Of a stretch of DNA of 64,000 nt, positions 54,942 to 64,000 are shown piece by piece. This stretch comes from Paenibacillus sp. CC-CFT747 (lineage in GTDB: Bacteria; Bacillota; Bacilli; Paenibacillales; NBRC-103111): positions 5,021,501-5,085,500 of the forward strand of contig CP106741.1 of assembly GCA_030323305.1 (NCBI GenBank), read 5' to 3'. Position 1 is the first letter of the stretch; every line of letters starts with the position of its first letter. The notes under the pieces were generated by a model, which was not told where the DNA came from, searched no databases, and worked only from the letters and a program-made list of their open reading frames with translations. The translations under genes and the position numbers were made by a program.

Positions 54942-56742
54942 TTAGGTCTGTTTCGGAATTCGCATTTCGACTAACGTTCCCTCCCCTTCTTTCCCGAATA
55001 TCCGTAATCCATAAGGCTCTCCGAAGATTAGCCGGATTCTTTGGTTCACGTTGCTGAGCCCGATATGCTCGTCTTCTTTGATTTCATTGGATTGAAAGCC
55101 CAGGTTGATTCTATCCGCCAAAGGTTGACTGATGCCTACGCCATTGTCCTTGATCTTCAGCACGACGGCATTCGTTTCCTCGTATCCGATAATTGTGATC
55201 ATGCCCGGCCGGTCGGATGGTTTGATGCCGTGATAAATGGCGTTCTCAATAATCGGCTGCAAGGTGAGCTTAACCGTTAAGTAGTCGAGAATACTGCCGT
55301 TGATCTTCCAGGCCACTTCCAGCTGGTCTTTATAATGAAGCTGCTGAACCTCGACATACAAGCGGGCATGCTCCATTTCCGTCCGCAGCGGAATGATGTT
55401 TTCTCCTCGGGAAAGGCTCAGCCGCAGCAAACGCGACAAGGTATGAATCATGACCGACGCCTCGTTCTTGCCTTTGGTCAGCCGCATCACCTTCCAATTC
55501 ACCGCTTCGAGCGTGTTGTAGAGCATGTGCGGGTTGATTTGCGCTTGAAGCGCTATGGCTTGGGCTTTGCTCATCATTTCGTACCGTCGCCGTAACTCCT
55601 CTTCCATCTCTTTCTTCTGTTCGCTGGAGTCTTGGATGGTTGCGGCTATATATTTGATCTCGTTGACAGCCCCGGAGCCTTTAAAGTCCCTCATCGGAGG
55701 CTGGCTGTTCTTCAATAAAGAGAGGATTCCCCGGATCGGTTGGTAAGTCTTGACCGAAACGAGAAAAGCAATAAGCAGGCTGGATACCACTCCGATGGCA
55801 ATCAGGAGAACGATAAAGGACCGAAGCTGGCTTTGTCTGGATTCATAATGCTTAAGCGGAACGATGGAAAAGAAGGTCCATTCCCCCGGGAGGAAGGCAC
55901 GGCCGTTACGACATGATCCATTTTTTCGAAGGAAAGGATGCTGGAATACGTGGAGCCGAGGAACGGCATCGGCAGTTGGGGGTGCTGGCTCTTTAGCTGC
56001 TGATTGATCAGGAGTTGATCCTGAGTAAAGACAATTCTTCCTTCCCGGTCCACGATATAGATTTCTTGCTCCGGTGTTATCTCTTTAAGCAGGGGTGCCA
56101 ATTGCTCGGAGCCGATATTCATAATCAGCCCCCTTCTTGTTTGGAGCCGGTTACCGGCAGCTTACGGAAGAGAACGAGGTAGTGTTCGAACGTATCCCGA
56201 ACCGGCTTAGGAAGCGAACGGATCCAGAAGTTCCGCCCGTCTCTTCTAGTTGAGAACTCGTCGTACCACCATTGATGATCAAACTTGTCTAATGTTCCTC
56301 CGCTTGTCTCGGAGAGCAAATAATCGTTCTTCCCGGACCCGGAATACAGCTGGATGGTCTCTACATAAGGATTTGTCAGGATGGAGATGCCGAGGATGTG
56401 TTGAATTCTCCTTATTCTGGAAATGGTGGAATAGTCCAAAGGGTAATCGAAGAGGTCTTCCTTGAGAAATACTTCAATGTCGGGGTCGTTGCCAAGACGG
56501 ATGCTGAGGCTTTCGGCTTCCGCCATAATAAGATCAACATTATCGCGGATTCGGGTTAGTTCATTAAGACTGGCGCGGCTGATTTCCTCCCTCATCGACG
56601 AATCGTTGTAGATAAACACGAGATAATGCAGGCAAACCAAGGGGACCATGAGAAGAAAGAAAACCACAATGAAGGTTTTGATAAAAATGCTGTTGAATTT
56701 GTAAGTCTTGATATCGGTCCACAACGTCGGCTTTCCTTTCAT
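54942..56742 (-). CDS. YesM-type sensor histidine kinase (two frameshifts)
   Basis: About 600 residues after repair. An N-terminal membrane segment (FIKTFIVVFFLLMVPLVCLH) is followed by a Cache-like extracellular domain (LSIRLGNDPDIEVFLKEDLF) and a second segment (RSFIVLLIAIGVVSSLLIAF). The cytoplasmic part has ALQAQINPHMLYNTLEAVNW with the phospho-His and an ATPase with QPIIENAIYHGIKPS and KDNGVGIS. Note the HM in place of the usual HFLYNT. Breaks lie near 56124 and 55890 at G or C runs. ATG 56742 follows AGAGGGGCGG. It pairs with the downstream-encoded AraC-type regulator and the transporter. Confidence 0.85.
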
Positions 56743-56771
56743 AACCGCCCCTCTTTCGTTCCCGCCGCTTG

Positions 56772-58291
56772 TTACCCTAAGCCTTCCCGGTACTCGCTCG
56801 GCGAGCATCCCTTGTATTTTCGGAACAGCTTATAGAAATGCCGTACGTCTTTATAGCCTGCCTGTTCGCAAACCTCATAGATCTTCATATTGGTATTTTG
56901 CAGCAGGTGGGCCGCTTGGTTAATTCGGATGTTCGTTACATAATCGGAAAAGCTCTCCCCTGTCTCCAGCTTGAATAAACGGCTTAAATAGACAGGATTA
57001 AGATAAACATGATTGGCCACTTCCTGTAAGGTGATCTCCTTGCCGGCGTTGGCCTTCACAAATTGCTTAGCCTGCGTGATGACCTTTCTCTCCGTTTCGG
57101 CGGAGCCGCCTGCCTCTCTCCGGCCCAACTCCTTCAAGAGGGAATGACTAATTTGCTTTATCTCCTCCGGATTCTCTGATTTGCAGAGCTGCATCAGCCG
57201 GGCACTGCCGCTGTCGTGCGCATACACGGAATCCAGGCTTCCGAACAGCTGGATTAGAATCGATTTTAGGAGGTCGATCTGATCCCGTCCATAGTGGACC
57301 ATATAGTGATCCAGGAGCTGACCCGCTTTCTCATAGCGCCCCTCCTCCAGCAATTCCGTCCAGCGCCGTTTGTCCTCTTTCCACTGACGCAGCCGTGAGA
57401 CGGACAGAGGCCCCGACTGCATTCGAAGGCTGCGGTATTCCTCCAAAAATTCCGACAGAGCAGGATAGACGTGTTCCACCTGCCAGTCAATGGTAAGGCC
57501 TATCAAAGAACGAAGCCGGGCAGCGGCTAGACTCAAGATTCGGGAAGCCGCAATGGATAGCGGTTCCTGTTCCGGATCCAGGCTGATGGCGAGCATAGTC
57601 AAGGGATTCCCTGCCGGGCCGAGAGGCAAAAGCGTAATGGCGGATGAAGATTCGGCCAGGCTGTGAAGCAGGGTGCGCTGCACCGCTTCGGCCGGGGCAG
57701 CGGTTGTCCACGAGAGGCGGACTGGAGTGCAGGCGCATGCTTTCGGATCGAGATTCATTCCGATCATCTCGAATTGTCTCCGGATCTCCCTATCGTCGGC
57801 CAGCGTGTCGAACAAGAGATGCGGCAGGTACCGATCTTTCAAATACCGCAGCATTTGATGCCACATTTCCTTTTTGGCCTCCTGCTGATTTTGCTCCGAC
57901 CGCTCCTTATCCAGCTGCTCCTTCAGAGAGCGGAAGACACGGTACACTTCGTCTAAATCGGTAGGCTTCAGCAGATAGTCCTGCACGTTATAGCGGATGG
58001 CTTCTTTCGCCAGCTCAAATTCCTGGTACCCGCTGATCAGGACGACCTTAACGGGAAGGCGGGTTTCATAAATATGCTTCGCGAGGCTGAGCCCCGACAC
58101 GAAGGTCATGCGGATGTCGGATAGAACCGCATCGACCCTAGCACCTTCGAGGTACTGGATCGCTTCTCCCCATCTTTAAGAACGGCCGCCACTTGAAATC
58201 CGCAGCATTCCCAATCCACAATCTCCGCCAGCCCGCTTCTGACTTCTTCGTCATCGTCTACGATTAAAATCCGATAGGCCGTATCCTTCAT
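56772..58291 (-). CDS. YesN-type response regulator, receiver plus AraC domain (one frameshift)
   Basis: About 506 residues after repair. The receiver begins RILIVDDDEEVRSGLAEIVD and, after the break near 58170 at a G4 run, continues as AIQYLEGARVDAVLSDIRMT and DYLLKPTDLDEVYRVF. The C-terminal AraC domain has KEITLQEVANHVYLNPVYLS, FKLETGESFSDYVTNIRI and AGYKDVRHFYKLFRKYKGCS. The ATG follows GTGGAGGG. It is the cognate regulator of the kinase gene 29 bases further on and probably activates the LplB-type operon. Confidence 0.88.
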
Positions 58292-58400
58292 GTCAGCCCT
58301 CCACTTTGTTGGGATAAGTCTAGATTGACACAGGGGACAGCAAACAATCAACTAATTTTTGCAGATCATGGAAAAAGCGGCAGGCAGGGAAAAACGTCAA

Positions 58401-58434
58401 GCATCCGTTTCAGCGGGGAAGGCCGAAACGGATG
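58401..58434 (-). terminator. Terminator of the IclR-controlled sugar operon
   Basis: A perfect 11-base stem (GCATCCGTTTC with GAAACGGATGC) is followed on the minus strand by TTGACGTTTTTCCC, a T-rich but interrupted tail. Confidence 0.7.
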
Positions 58435-58465
58435 CCGCACTTCCTATTCTACACAGCCCTTTACC

Positions 58466-59650
58466 TTAACCCTTGACCGCAAAATGCTCCGTTACCACGC
58501 TGCGCATGGCCTGCTCGTCGATCTCCACCCCAAGACCGGGATCATCCGGGACGATAATCTGTCCCTTCTCGAGACGGAAGGAGGCGTTCGAATAAGGAGC
58601 ACTTCGCTGCAGCGCATTAGGCTGGTATTCATAGATGAGGAAATTCGAAACAGCGGCGGACACATGGATAGAAGCCGCATGGCCGACAGCCTGATGAGCG
58701 CTTAGATGAGGGGCAAACGTCACGTGGTACGCTTCCGCCAAGTGGGCGATCCTCATCATTTCGGTAATCCCGTTCCTCCCCATATCCGGCTGAACGACCT
58801 CGACGGCGCCGGAGCTGATCCATTCCTTGAACGTATAAATCGTACGAAGCGGCTCGCCTACGGCAACCGCCGTATCAATCGCTTCCGCGAGCTTGCGGTG
58901 GCCTTCCCGATCCTCAAACGTTAGAGGCGCCTCGAAGAAGGTGGCATCGAGCTCTCCTAACGCTCGCCCGACAGTATAGGCCTCCGAATGCGTGTATTTG
59001 CCATGAGCGTCGAGCATCAATTCCATTTCATCTGGCCCGAATTCATGGCGGATGGCGTACAGCGCCTCGAGGTCGGCTTTCTTGCCCCTGCCGAACGTGT
59101 GGAATTTGATGGCATCGAAGCCTTCCTCCTTCAAGCGGATCGCGCTTTCCACCCGTTCCTTCGCATCCCCGCCCGGCACGCTGGAGCAGTAGCACCGCAG
59201 CTTGTCGCGGTATCCGCCTCCAAGCAGCCGATAGACCGGCTGTTTAAGCGCCTTCCCTTTAATATCCCAGAAGGCAATATCGAGCCCTGCCATGGCATCC
59301 ACCAAATATCCCCCGGTATAACCGCGTTCGCGAAGCGTGTCAAGCATTCGGTCCCACAAGACCTGGTTATTCATCGGGTTCTCGCCAAGCACCATCGGTG
59401 CCAGATGATGCTTCAAGATCGCGGCCACGACTTCCGGGTTCGTAGGGGCCAGAATCTCGCCCCAACCGATAATGCCCTCATCGGTGGTAAGCTTAACGAA
59501 GACGGTTTCGGCATTAACGGAGTACACACAGGAACGCCGGTTGCTGTCGCTTACAAAATAGTCAGGAGTAATAAACCGTTTGCCGCCTCTTTGAACCGGT
59601 CCTGAAGGCGGAAGCTTCACAATAAAGACTTCAATTTGGCTCACTTTCAT
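58466..59650 (-). CDS. Enolase-superfamily dehydratase (mandelate racemase/muconate lactonizing type)
   Basis: An intact protein of 394 residues. The N-terminal capping domain has MKVSQIEVFIVKLPPSG. The barrel has AIKFHTFGRGKKADLEALY, the metal Asp in LMLDAHGKYTH, Glu in FFEAPLTFED and Glu in AVGEP, and later VVQPDMGRNGITEMMRIA with HLSAHQAVGHAA. It looks like a sugar-acid dehydratase (galactonate, fuconate or related). ATG 59650 follows GAGGAGG. It is the last gene of an operon with mutarotase, SDR and aldolase genes, so it probably makes the 2-keto-3-deoxy acid. Confidence 0.88.
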   Translation of the reverse strand: MKVSQIEVFIVKLPPSGPVQRGGKRFITPDYFVSDSNRRSCVYSVNAETVFVKLTTDEGIIGWGEILAPTNPEVVAAILKHHLAPMVLGENPMNNQVLWDRMLDTLRERGYTGGYLVDAMAGLDIAFWDIKGKALKQPVYRLLGGGYRDKLRCYCSSVPGGDAKERVESAIRLKEEGFDAIKFHTFGRGKKADLEALYAIRHEFGPDEMELMLDAHGKYTHSEAYTVGRALGELDATFFEAPLTFEDREGHRKLAEAIDTAVAVGEPLRTIYTFKEWISSGAVEVVQPDMGRNGITEMMRIAHLAEAYHVTFAPHLSAHQAVGHAASIHVSAAVSNFLIYEYQPNALQRSAPYSNASFRLEKGQIIVPDDPGLGVEIDEQAMRSVVTEHFAVKG

Positions 59651-59689
59651 AATTACGATCCTCCTCATCGGATTCCCTGTCTTTAACTT

Positions 59690-60648
59690 CTATTCGCCAG
59701 CCGAATCGTCTCTCTTCCCGGGAGCCAGCTCCAAGGCGCCTGTCTTGGAAGCTGTCCACGGAAGATTGTAGGTATCCGGAATACAGGTATGCGGTTCCAA
59801 AGAAACGGCCTCCCCCACGGAGGCAGGAAAAGCACCATCACCGAAAAGAGTCCATCCACCTGAAAGTGAATCTCCCGGCCGCTTCCTTTGTCGTGGAGCC
59901 GGCAAACATAAGCTCTGTCCCGCTCCAAGCCGTTATCCCGGCACTGAAAATAATGCAGGCTCTCCTTCAGACCGGCCAATTCCACTCCTTCATGGAGCTG
60001 GGCAGCGAGTTTCGTCGATAGGGGCAATGTCCCTCCTATTCCTCTTGGGGATCTCGGCCATTCCAGGCTAGCCGGCAGCTGGAGCGAGGTCCGGCTCCTG
60101 TCGCAAGTGAAATAGGGATGATAACCAAGCGAGAAAGGAGCGTATCGGTCTCCCGTATTCTGCACGGCCCCTTCGAGCTGCAAGGCTCCTTCCTTCAAGG
60201 AATAGGTCACGGTATAAATAAGTTCAAACGGAAAATAGGCAAACCTCTCGGAATCCTTCCGGTAGGCATAACAAGCTTGGAGGCAGGCTCCTTCTCCTTC
60301 CTCAGCCTCCCATGAGATGACCTTCCACGGAAGCGCGCCGAGTTCTCCGTGAACATTGTGCATGCCTGTATTCAACGGAAGCTGGCAACTTACCCCTTGG
60401 TATGTAAATCTTCCAAAGCTCGTTCGCCCCGGTGGACTAAGCACCGGAATTCCATACCGGAAAGGGGTTTGCCTTAAGGCTGTGAGGTAAGGCGGCGGCA
60501 GGATGACCTCCTTCTCTCGGACCGCATATCGGATGACATTCATTCCGAGTGCCGGGATCAGTTCGGCCTCGGCTTCCGATTGGAAGTCCTTCAACCGGCA
60601 GACGAGATCCCCTTCCCTTTTCAGCCAAACGACCTCATAACGGCTCAT
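59690..60648 (-). CDS. Aldose 1-epimerase / galactose mutarotase-like protein (one frameshift)
   Basis: About 320 residues after repair. LIPALGMNVIRYAVREKEV, NTGMHNVHGELGALPWKVI (His of the family), YAPFSLGYHPYFTCDRS and, after the break near 59818 at a G5 run, GEAVSLEPHTCIPDTYNLPW follow the galactose-mutarotase fold. The start overlaps the SDR stop (ATGA). It interconverts sugar anomers, which fits a step before dehydrogenation by the SDR enzyme. Confidence 0.85.
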
Positions 60649-61468
60649 CTCTCCCTTTCTTCCTCCATTTCCAGCGTATAGAGGCCGGATTTCCACCTTC
60701 GGCGCAAATCCGGCCGCACCAGACTGGAGACCGCCTGAATGGACATCCCGCCATCCACGACCAAGTTGATGCCGTTTACGAAGGCGGAGAGATCCGAGGC
60801 AAGAAATAAAGCGGCGTTCGCGACATCCTTTGGATACCCGAGACGACCGAGTGGATAACAATCGCGATCGATGGCGAAAACCGGGTCGAGGGATCTTTCT
60901 TGCTGCTGCTCTTCGCTCATGATCCTGCCAGGTGAAATACAATTGACCCGTATGCGATCCCGAGCCCCTTCCAAGGCAAGCTGCTCCGTCAACGCGATAA
61001 TGCCGCTCTTTGCTGCCGCATAGGCAGGCAATCCCGGATTCATCCGGAAAGCGTTGATGGAAGACATATTAACAATGGCGGGGGAGGGGATTGCATCAGC
61101 AGCGGAAAAGCGGATTTGGCACATAGGAATACGGAGGTAAGGTTTACATTCAGGATGTCATTCCATTCTTGAAGCGTGCTCTGAAGGTTGTAATGTCCCC
61201 GGGTGACCCCGGCATTGTTGACCAAAATATCCAACTCGGCCAACCCGTCGAAGACGCGCTTTACCGATTGCTCGTCCGTTACATCCATAGCAACGGCTTT
61301 GGCATCGAACCCTTGCTTATTAAGGAGATCCGCGGCATCCTCTGCCTTCTGGGAATGGATATCCGCCAGGATCACGCTGCAGCCTTCTGAGGCGAATCGC
61401 TCGGCGATGGCCCCGCCCAATTTTCCGCCGGCCCCGGTAACCAGAGCCTTCTTGCCGGCTAAAAGCAA
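60645..61468 (-). CDS. Short-chain dehydrogenase/reductase (one frameshift)
   Basis: About 275 residues after repair. Classical SDR: KKALVTGAGGKLGGAIAERF for NAD(P), ILVNNAGVTRGHYN, catalytic Ser in NMSSINAF, and YAAAKSGIIALTEQLALEGA with the YxxxK pair. DGGMSIQAV ends the core. The break near 61097 is at a C4 run. TTG 61468 follows GGGAGC. By context it oxidises a sugar or sugar acid in the non-phosphorylative pathway. Confidence 0.88.
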
Positions 61469-61517
61469 TTTCAGCAGCTCCCATCCATTCTAAGATAAAT
61501 GCGGACGGTCCCCATCC

Positions 61518-62454
61518 CTATCCATTGAGATCAGCTTTGCATTTCCATCGCAGCACAAGCGGATCCAACCCGCTTAAGGTTTCCAACACTTCATTGCGCA
61601 GGATATCATCGATCGGAGCGTTCGGGTTACGAACGTAGGCGGATTGAATGACGCCTCCCTCCTTCAGTACTTCTTTATGTACGGACATGGCGAAGCCGGC
61701 AACCGTCCCGATCCGGATGAAGGGCAGGTACTGATAGAACAGAGCTCTCGCGGATTCCCTGTCGCCCGTAACAAATCGTTGATAGATCTCTACGCAGACG
61801 TCAGGGAATTCACAGGCCGGCATCGTACCGGCCGCTCCGCGGCACAGCTCCTCGTAGTAGTACATTCCGTTCAGTCCGCCGAACACCGTTAACCGGCCCT
61901 CCGACTGCTCGAGCACTTCGGTTATTTTAACCGTCGTCGGGGGAGCTTCCACTTTCACATAGGAGATGTTCTCGCACTCTTTAGCCAGTTTGGCCATGGT
62001 GGAGACGGGAATGCTCACCCCGCTTGCGACCGGCGCATCCTGCAGCATAATGGGGATGTCAACCGCTTTGGCGACAGCCGAGAAGTATTCGACCATGCGT
62101 TTCCCATCGGGCTTCACCATGTACGGAGGTAGAACCATCAACGCGTCCCCCCGCCTTTTGCGCCCACTTGCTCAGCTGAACCGCTCCTTCCAGCCCGGTA
62201 TGGCCGCTTCCAAACACTAGAGGAACCCGGCCTTTCACCTCATCGGTTACAATGGCTGCAATCACTTCCCGTTCCCGGTCGAGCAAGGTGTACATCTCAC
62301 TGGCATTGCCGAACAAGGCGATGCCGTTTACCTTCGCTTGCAGCTGGAATCGGACAAGCTCCCGAAGACTCTCCTCATCTACCTCGCCCCTATCCGTGAA
62401 TGGGGTAGCGAGAATCGGATAAACACCTTCCAAGGTTAATTGCGATGTGGACAT
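61518..62454 (-). CDS. DapA/NAL-family aldolase (one frameshift)
   Basis: About 312 residues after repair, DHDPS superfamily. YPILATPFTDRGEVDEESLR, ALFGNASEMYTLLDRER and, after the break near 62145 at a G6 run, LMVLPPYMVKPDGKRM (catalytic Tyr) and ISYVKVEAPPTTVKI (Schiff-base Lys) are visible. In this setting it most likely splits a 2-keto-3-deoxy sugar acid to pyruvate and an aldehyde, not dihydrodipicolinate. It is first in the operon; the ATG follows CGAAGGAG. An IclR palindrome is in its promoter. Confidence 0.88.
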
Positions 62455-62559
62455 GCCCTTTTCACTCCTTCGCTTGGACTAACCTCGCAGAAAGAAAACT
62501 CAGAGTGGTCACATTCATGGTGTCTACCTCTCTTCCGAAAGGGATCACCCAAATAATTG

Positions 62560-62576
62560 ATTGTGCAATGCACAAT
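62560..62576. promoter_or_regulatory. IclR-type operator between the aldolase and the regulator genes
   Basis: ATTGTGCAATGCACAAT is a perfect 17-base palindrome (8-base arms around a central A). It lies in the divergent promoter region, the usual place for autoregulation and pathway control by the adjacent IclR-type gene. Confidence 0.7.
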
Positions 62577-62691
62577 TGTATTCTATAATGCGAATGAGGA
62601 TATTACAATACAATATTTATGATCCAAATGAGTGAGGAATTCCACGTAACAATTTCATATGGTTAATTTGAACATGAGGGATGGAACGAAA

Positions 62692-63481
62692 TGAAGACCG
62701 ATAACGCAAATCCGATGATCACCCAAAGCGTCACGAGGGCATTGGCCATCTTATCCTGTTTCTCTGACGAGCAGCCCGAGCTAAGGGTCATAGACTTCTC
62801 CAAAAGCTGAACCTGACCCAAAGCAATGTCTCGAGACTTCTTGCCACCATGGTCAGCTTGGGCTATGTAGAGAAAGATGAGATGAGCGGGTTTTACCGGC
62901 TGGGGCACCAGATTATTACGCTCGGCGGGATTGCCCTGAACAATTCAGAAATTCGAAAGCTCGCTCTTCCCGAGCTGTTCGATTTGGAGAGAAAGCTTGG
63001 ACTTGGTGCAAATTTGGCGGTTCTTAAGGACCGGCAAATGTTCTATCTGGCGCATGTTGACAGCCACCGTTCGCCCCGGATGTACACCCTCTTGGGAAGG
63101 AGCAATCCACTGTATAATACCGGCATCGGCAAGGTGCTGCTGGCCCACTTGGACCGCGTGGATGCGGTGGCGCTTCTGGACCGGATGGAATGGAAGGCGT
63201 ACACGGAACATACCATTACGGACCGAGACAAGCTGCTGCAGGAGATGGAGGGCGTTCGCACCCGTGGGTATGCCATAGAGCTGGAGGAGCTTGCCTTAGG
63301 AAGGGCCTGCTTGGCGGCCCCCATTCGGGGAAGAAGCGGCAAGGTGGTGGCCGGAATCAGCTTGTCCGGTCCTCTCTCAGATATCCGCTTGCCGGAACGG
63401 GAACGGGAACTGGCGGGCATCTTGATTGAAGTCGCCGACCGGATCTCCGTCAAAATGGGATACGTGACAGCAAGAATGTGA
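62692..63481 (+). CDS. IclR-family transcriptional regulator (one frameshift)
   Basis: About 263 residues after repair. The N-terminal helix-turn-helix is split: SVTRALAILSCFSDEQPELR, then, in the next frame, LNLTQSNVSRLLATMVSLGYVEKD. The effector domain has RLGHQIITLGGIAL, YLAHVDSHRSPRM, YNTGIGKVLLAHL and RGYAIELEELALGRACLAAP. The break near 62807 is at an A4 run. Divergent from the aldolase operon; the palindrome at 62560-62576 is its likely site. The inducer is probably the sugar acid. Confidence 0.85.
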
Positions 63482-63530
63482 AGGTTAGTTGGTGAGGGAC
63501 AACGCTAACCATCCGCTTTCTTTATGCTGA

Positions 63531-63560
63531 AAAGGCTGCCGAAATTTTCGGCAGCCTTTT
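63531..63560. terminator. Bidirectional terminator between IclR and the next gene
   Basis: A 14-base stem (AAAGGCTGCCGAAA with TTTCGGCAGCCTTT) followed by TTGTCGTTCTTT on the plus strand. Confidence 0.8.
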
Positions 63561-63591
63561 GTCGTTCTTTAGGTTCGCATCTGGATAAGGA

Positions 63592-64000
63592 TCAGCTGTG
63601 AGAGCCAGCTTCCTCTTCCTCAAATAGACGCTCGCCCCGATAAAGCCGCCAGGCGATCCTCGCCGTGTGGGGCATTTCCCTTGCCGTCGGGGCATGGGCG
63701 GCCAGATAACGGGTACAGGCAAGGAGCAGCGTTTCCTTAGCCTGAGCGGCGAAGGCGTCGGAACGATCCCGCCACCTCTCATACTCGGAGACACACGCCT
63801 CGTAAAGCTGGAACGTATGGAACTCCGCGTCTTCCCTCAGCAGGCAATGGCCGAGCGTATTGAGAAGTCGGTCCGGGTCCTTGCCGGCCGTCAGGTAGCC
63901 GGCCACCCACCGGGCCGACTCGTTCACCTGCTGACGGCGGTCCATCAGGTCCAGCAGTTCTTCTGTACGGTACTCTCGGCCCTTCGAAACGTCCGGGTCT
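63592..64000 (-). CDS. Uncharacterised protein, C-terminal part (runs off the window)
   Basis: The frame is open to the window edge, so the true start is outside. The last 136 or so residues are helical and rich in charged residues: EELLDLMDRRQQ, LNTLGHCLLREDAEFHTFQL, AKETLLLACTRYLAAHAPTA and a tail LFEEEEAGSHS. The helix-rich, repeat-free sequence resembles no family I can name with confidence. Confidence 0.6.
   Translation of the reverse strand, partial: DPDVSKGREYRTEELLDLMDRRQQVNESARWVAGYLTAGKDPDRLLNTLGHCLLREDAEFHTFQLYEACVSEYERWRDRSDAFAAQAKETLLLACTRYLAAHAPTAREMPHTARIAWRLYRGERLFEEEEAGSHS

Noticed and set aside
58988..59605. A 205-codon plus-strand frame opposite the dehydratase gene
   Set aside because: It is the mirror of a conserved enolase-superfamily gene and resembles no protein.

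Overview
The window looks like a chromosomal segment of a spore-forming Firmicute of the Paenibacillaceae (Paenibacillus or a close relative). This is inferred from moderately high GC, strong AGGAGG-type ribosome binding sites, a Spo0E-type phosphatase, an HPr kinase, YesM/YesN-type two-component pairs next to LplA/LplB/YtcP-type sugar transporters, and a very large secreted protein with a FIMAH-like C-terminus. No rRNA, tRNA, insertion sequence, CRISPR array or prophage was seen.

Layout. (1) 1-3.3 kb is a sulfide/persulfide detoxification locus: DsrE-like start, TauE exporter, TusA, rhodanese-persulfide dioxygenase fusion and TusA-rhodanese fusion. Two near-identical CsoR/CstR-like operators flank it, and a METTL7-like methyltransferase follows. 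(2) 4.1-7.1 kb holds an ECF sigma factor, its coupled PepSY/beta-propeller membrane partner and a small kinase-like protein. (3) 7.2-9.7 kb is the 5-oxoprolinase operon pxpB-pxpC-pxpA. (4) 9.8-12.4 kb holds the most unusual locus: a PrsW-type intramembrane protease fused to a C-terminal PD-(D/E)xK nuclease-like domain, followed 3 bases later by a candidate immunity gene. (5) 12.7-20.3 kb is mixed: aldo/keto reductase, an autoregulated TetR with a hydrolase, a FUSC-type exporter, PhzF, HprK and membrane proteins. (6) 20.3-33.1 kb is a sugar-acid/amino-sugar region: GntR, KDG-type kinase, KDPG-type aldolase, DgaE-type ammonia lyase and amidohydrolase, a GH130 gene, and a sugar ABC transporter with its own histidine kinase/response regulator pair. 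The two arms share an operator-like motif. (7) 33.4-44.3 kb is mixed: GNATs, Spo0E, secreted stalk-domain and repeat proteins, a NarL/DesK-type two-component pair, DinB, a decayed TIR-like gene and a glycosyltransferase. (8) 44.2-63.5 kb is a glycan-use island: GH97, a ~1650-residue secreted protein, LplA/LplB/YtcP-type transporter, YesM/YesN-type pair, then an IclR-controlled operon (enolase-superfamily dehydratase, mutarotase, SDR dehydrogenase, DapA-like aldolase) that reads as a non-phosphorylative sugar-oxidation pathway.

Sequence quality. About 26 genes are interrupted by shifts of one base, nearly always at a homopolymer, and the conserved protein resumes in another frame. I treat most as base-calling or assembly errors and give each such gene its full reconstructed span. 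The TIR-like gene at 42.7-43.2 kb is different: a conserved internal block is missing, so I call it a pseudogene.
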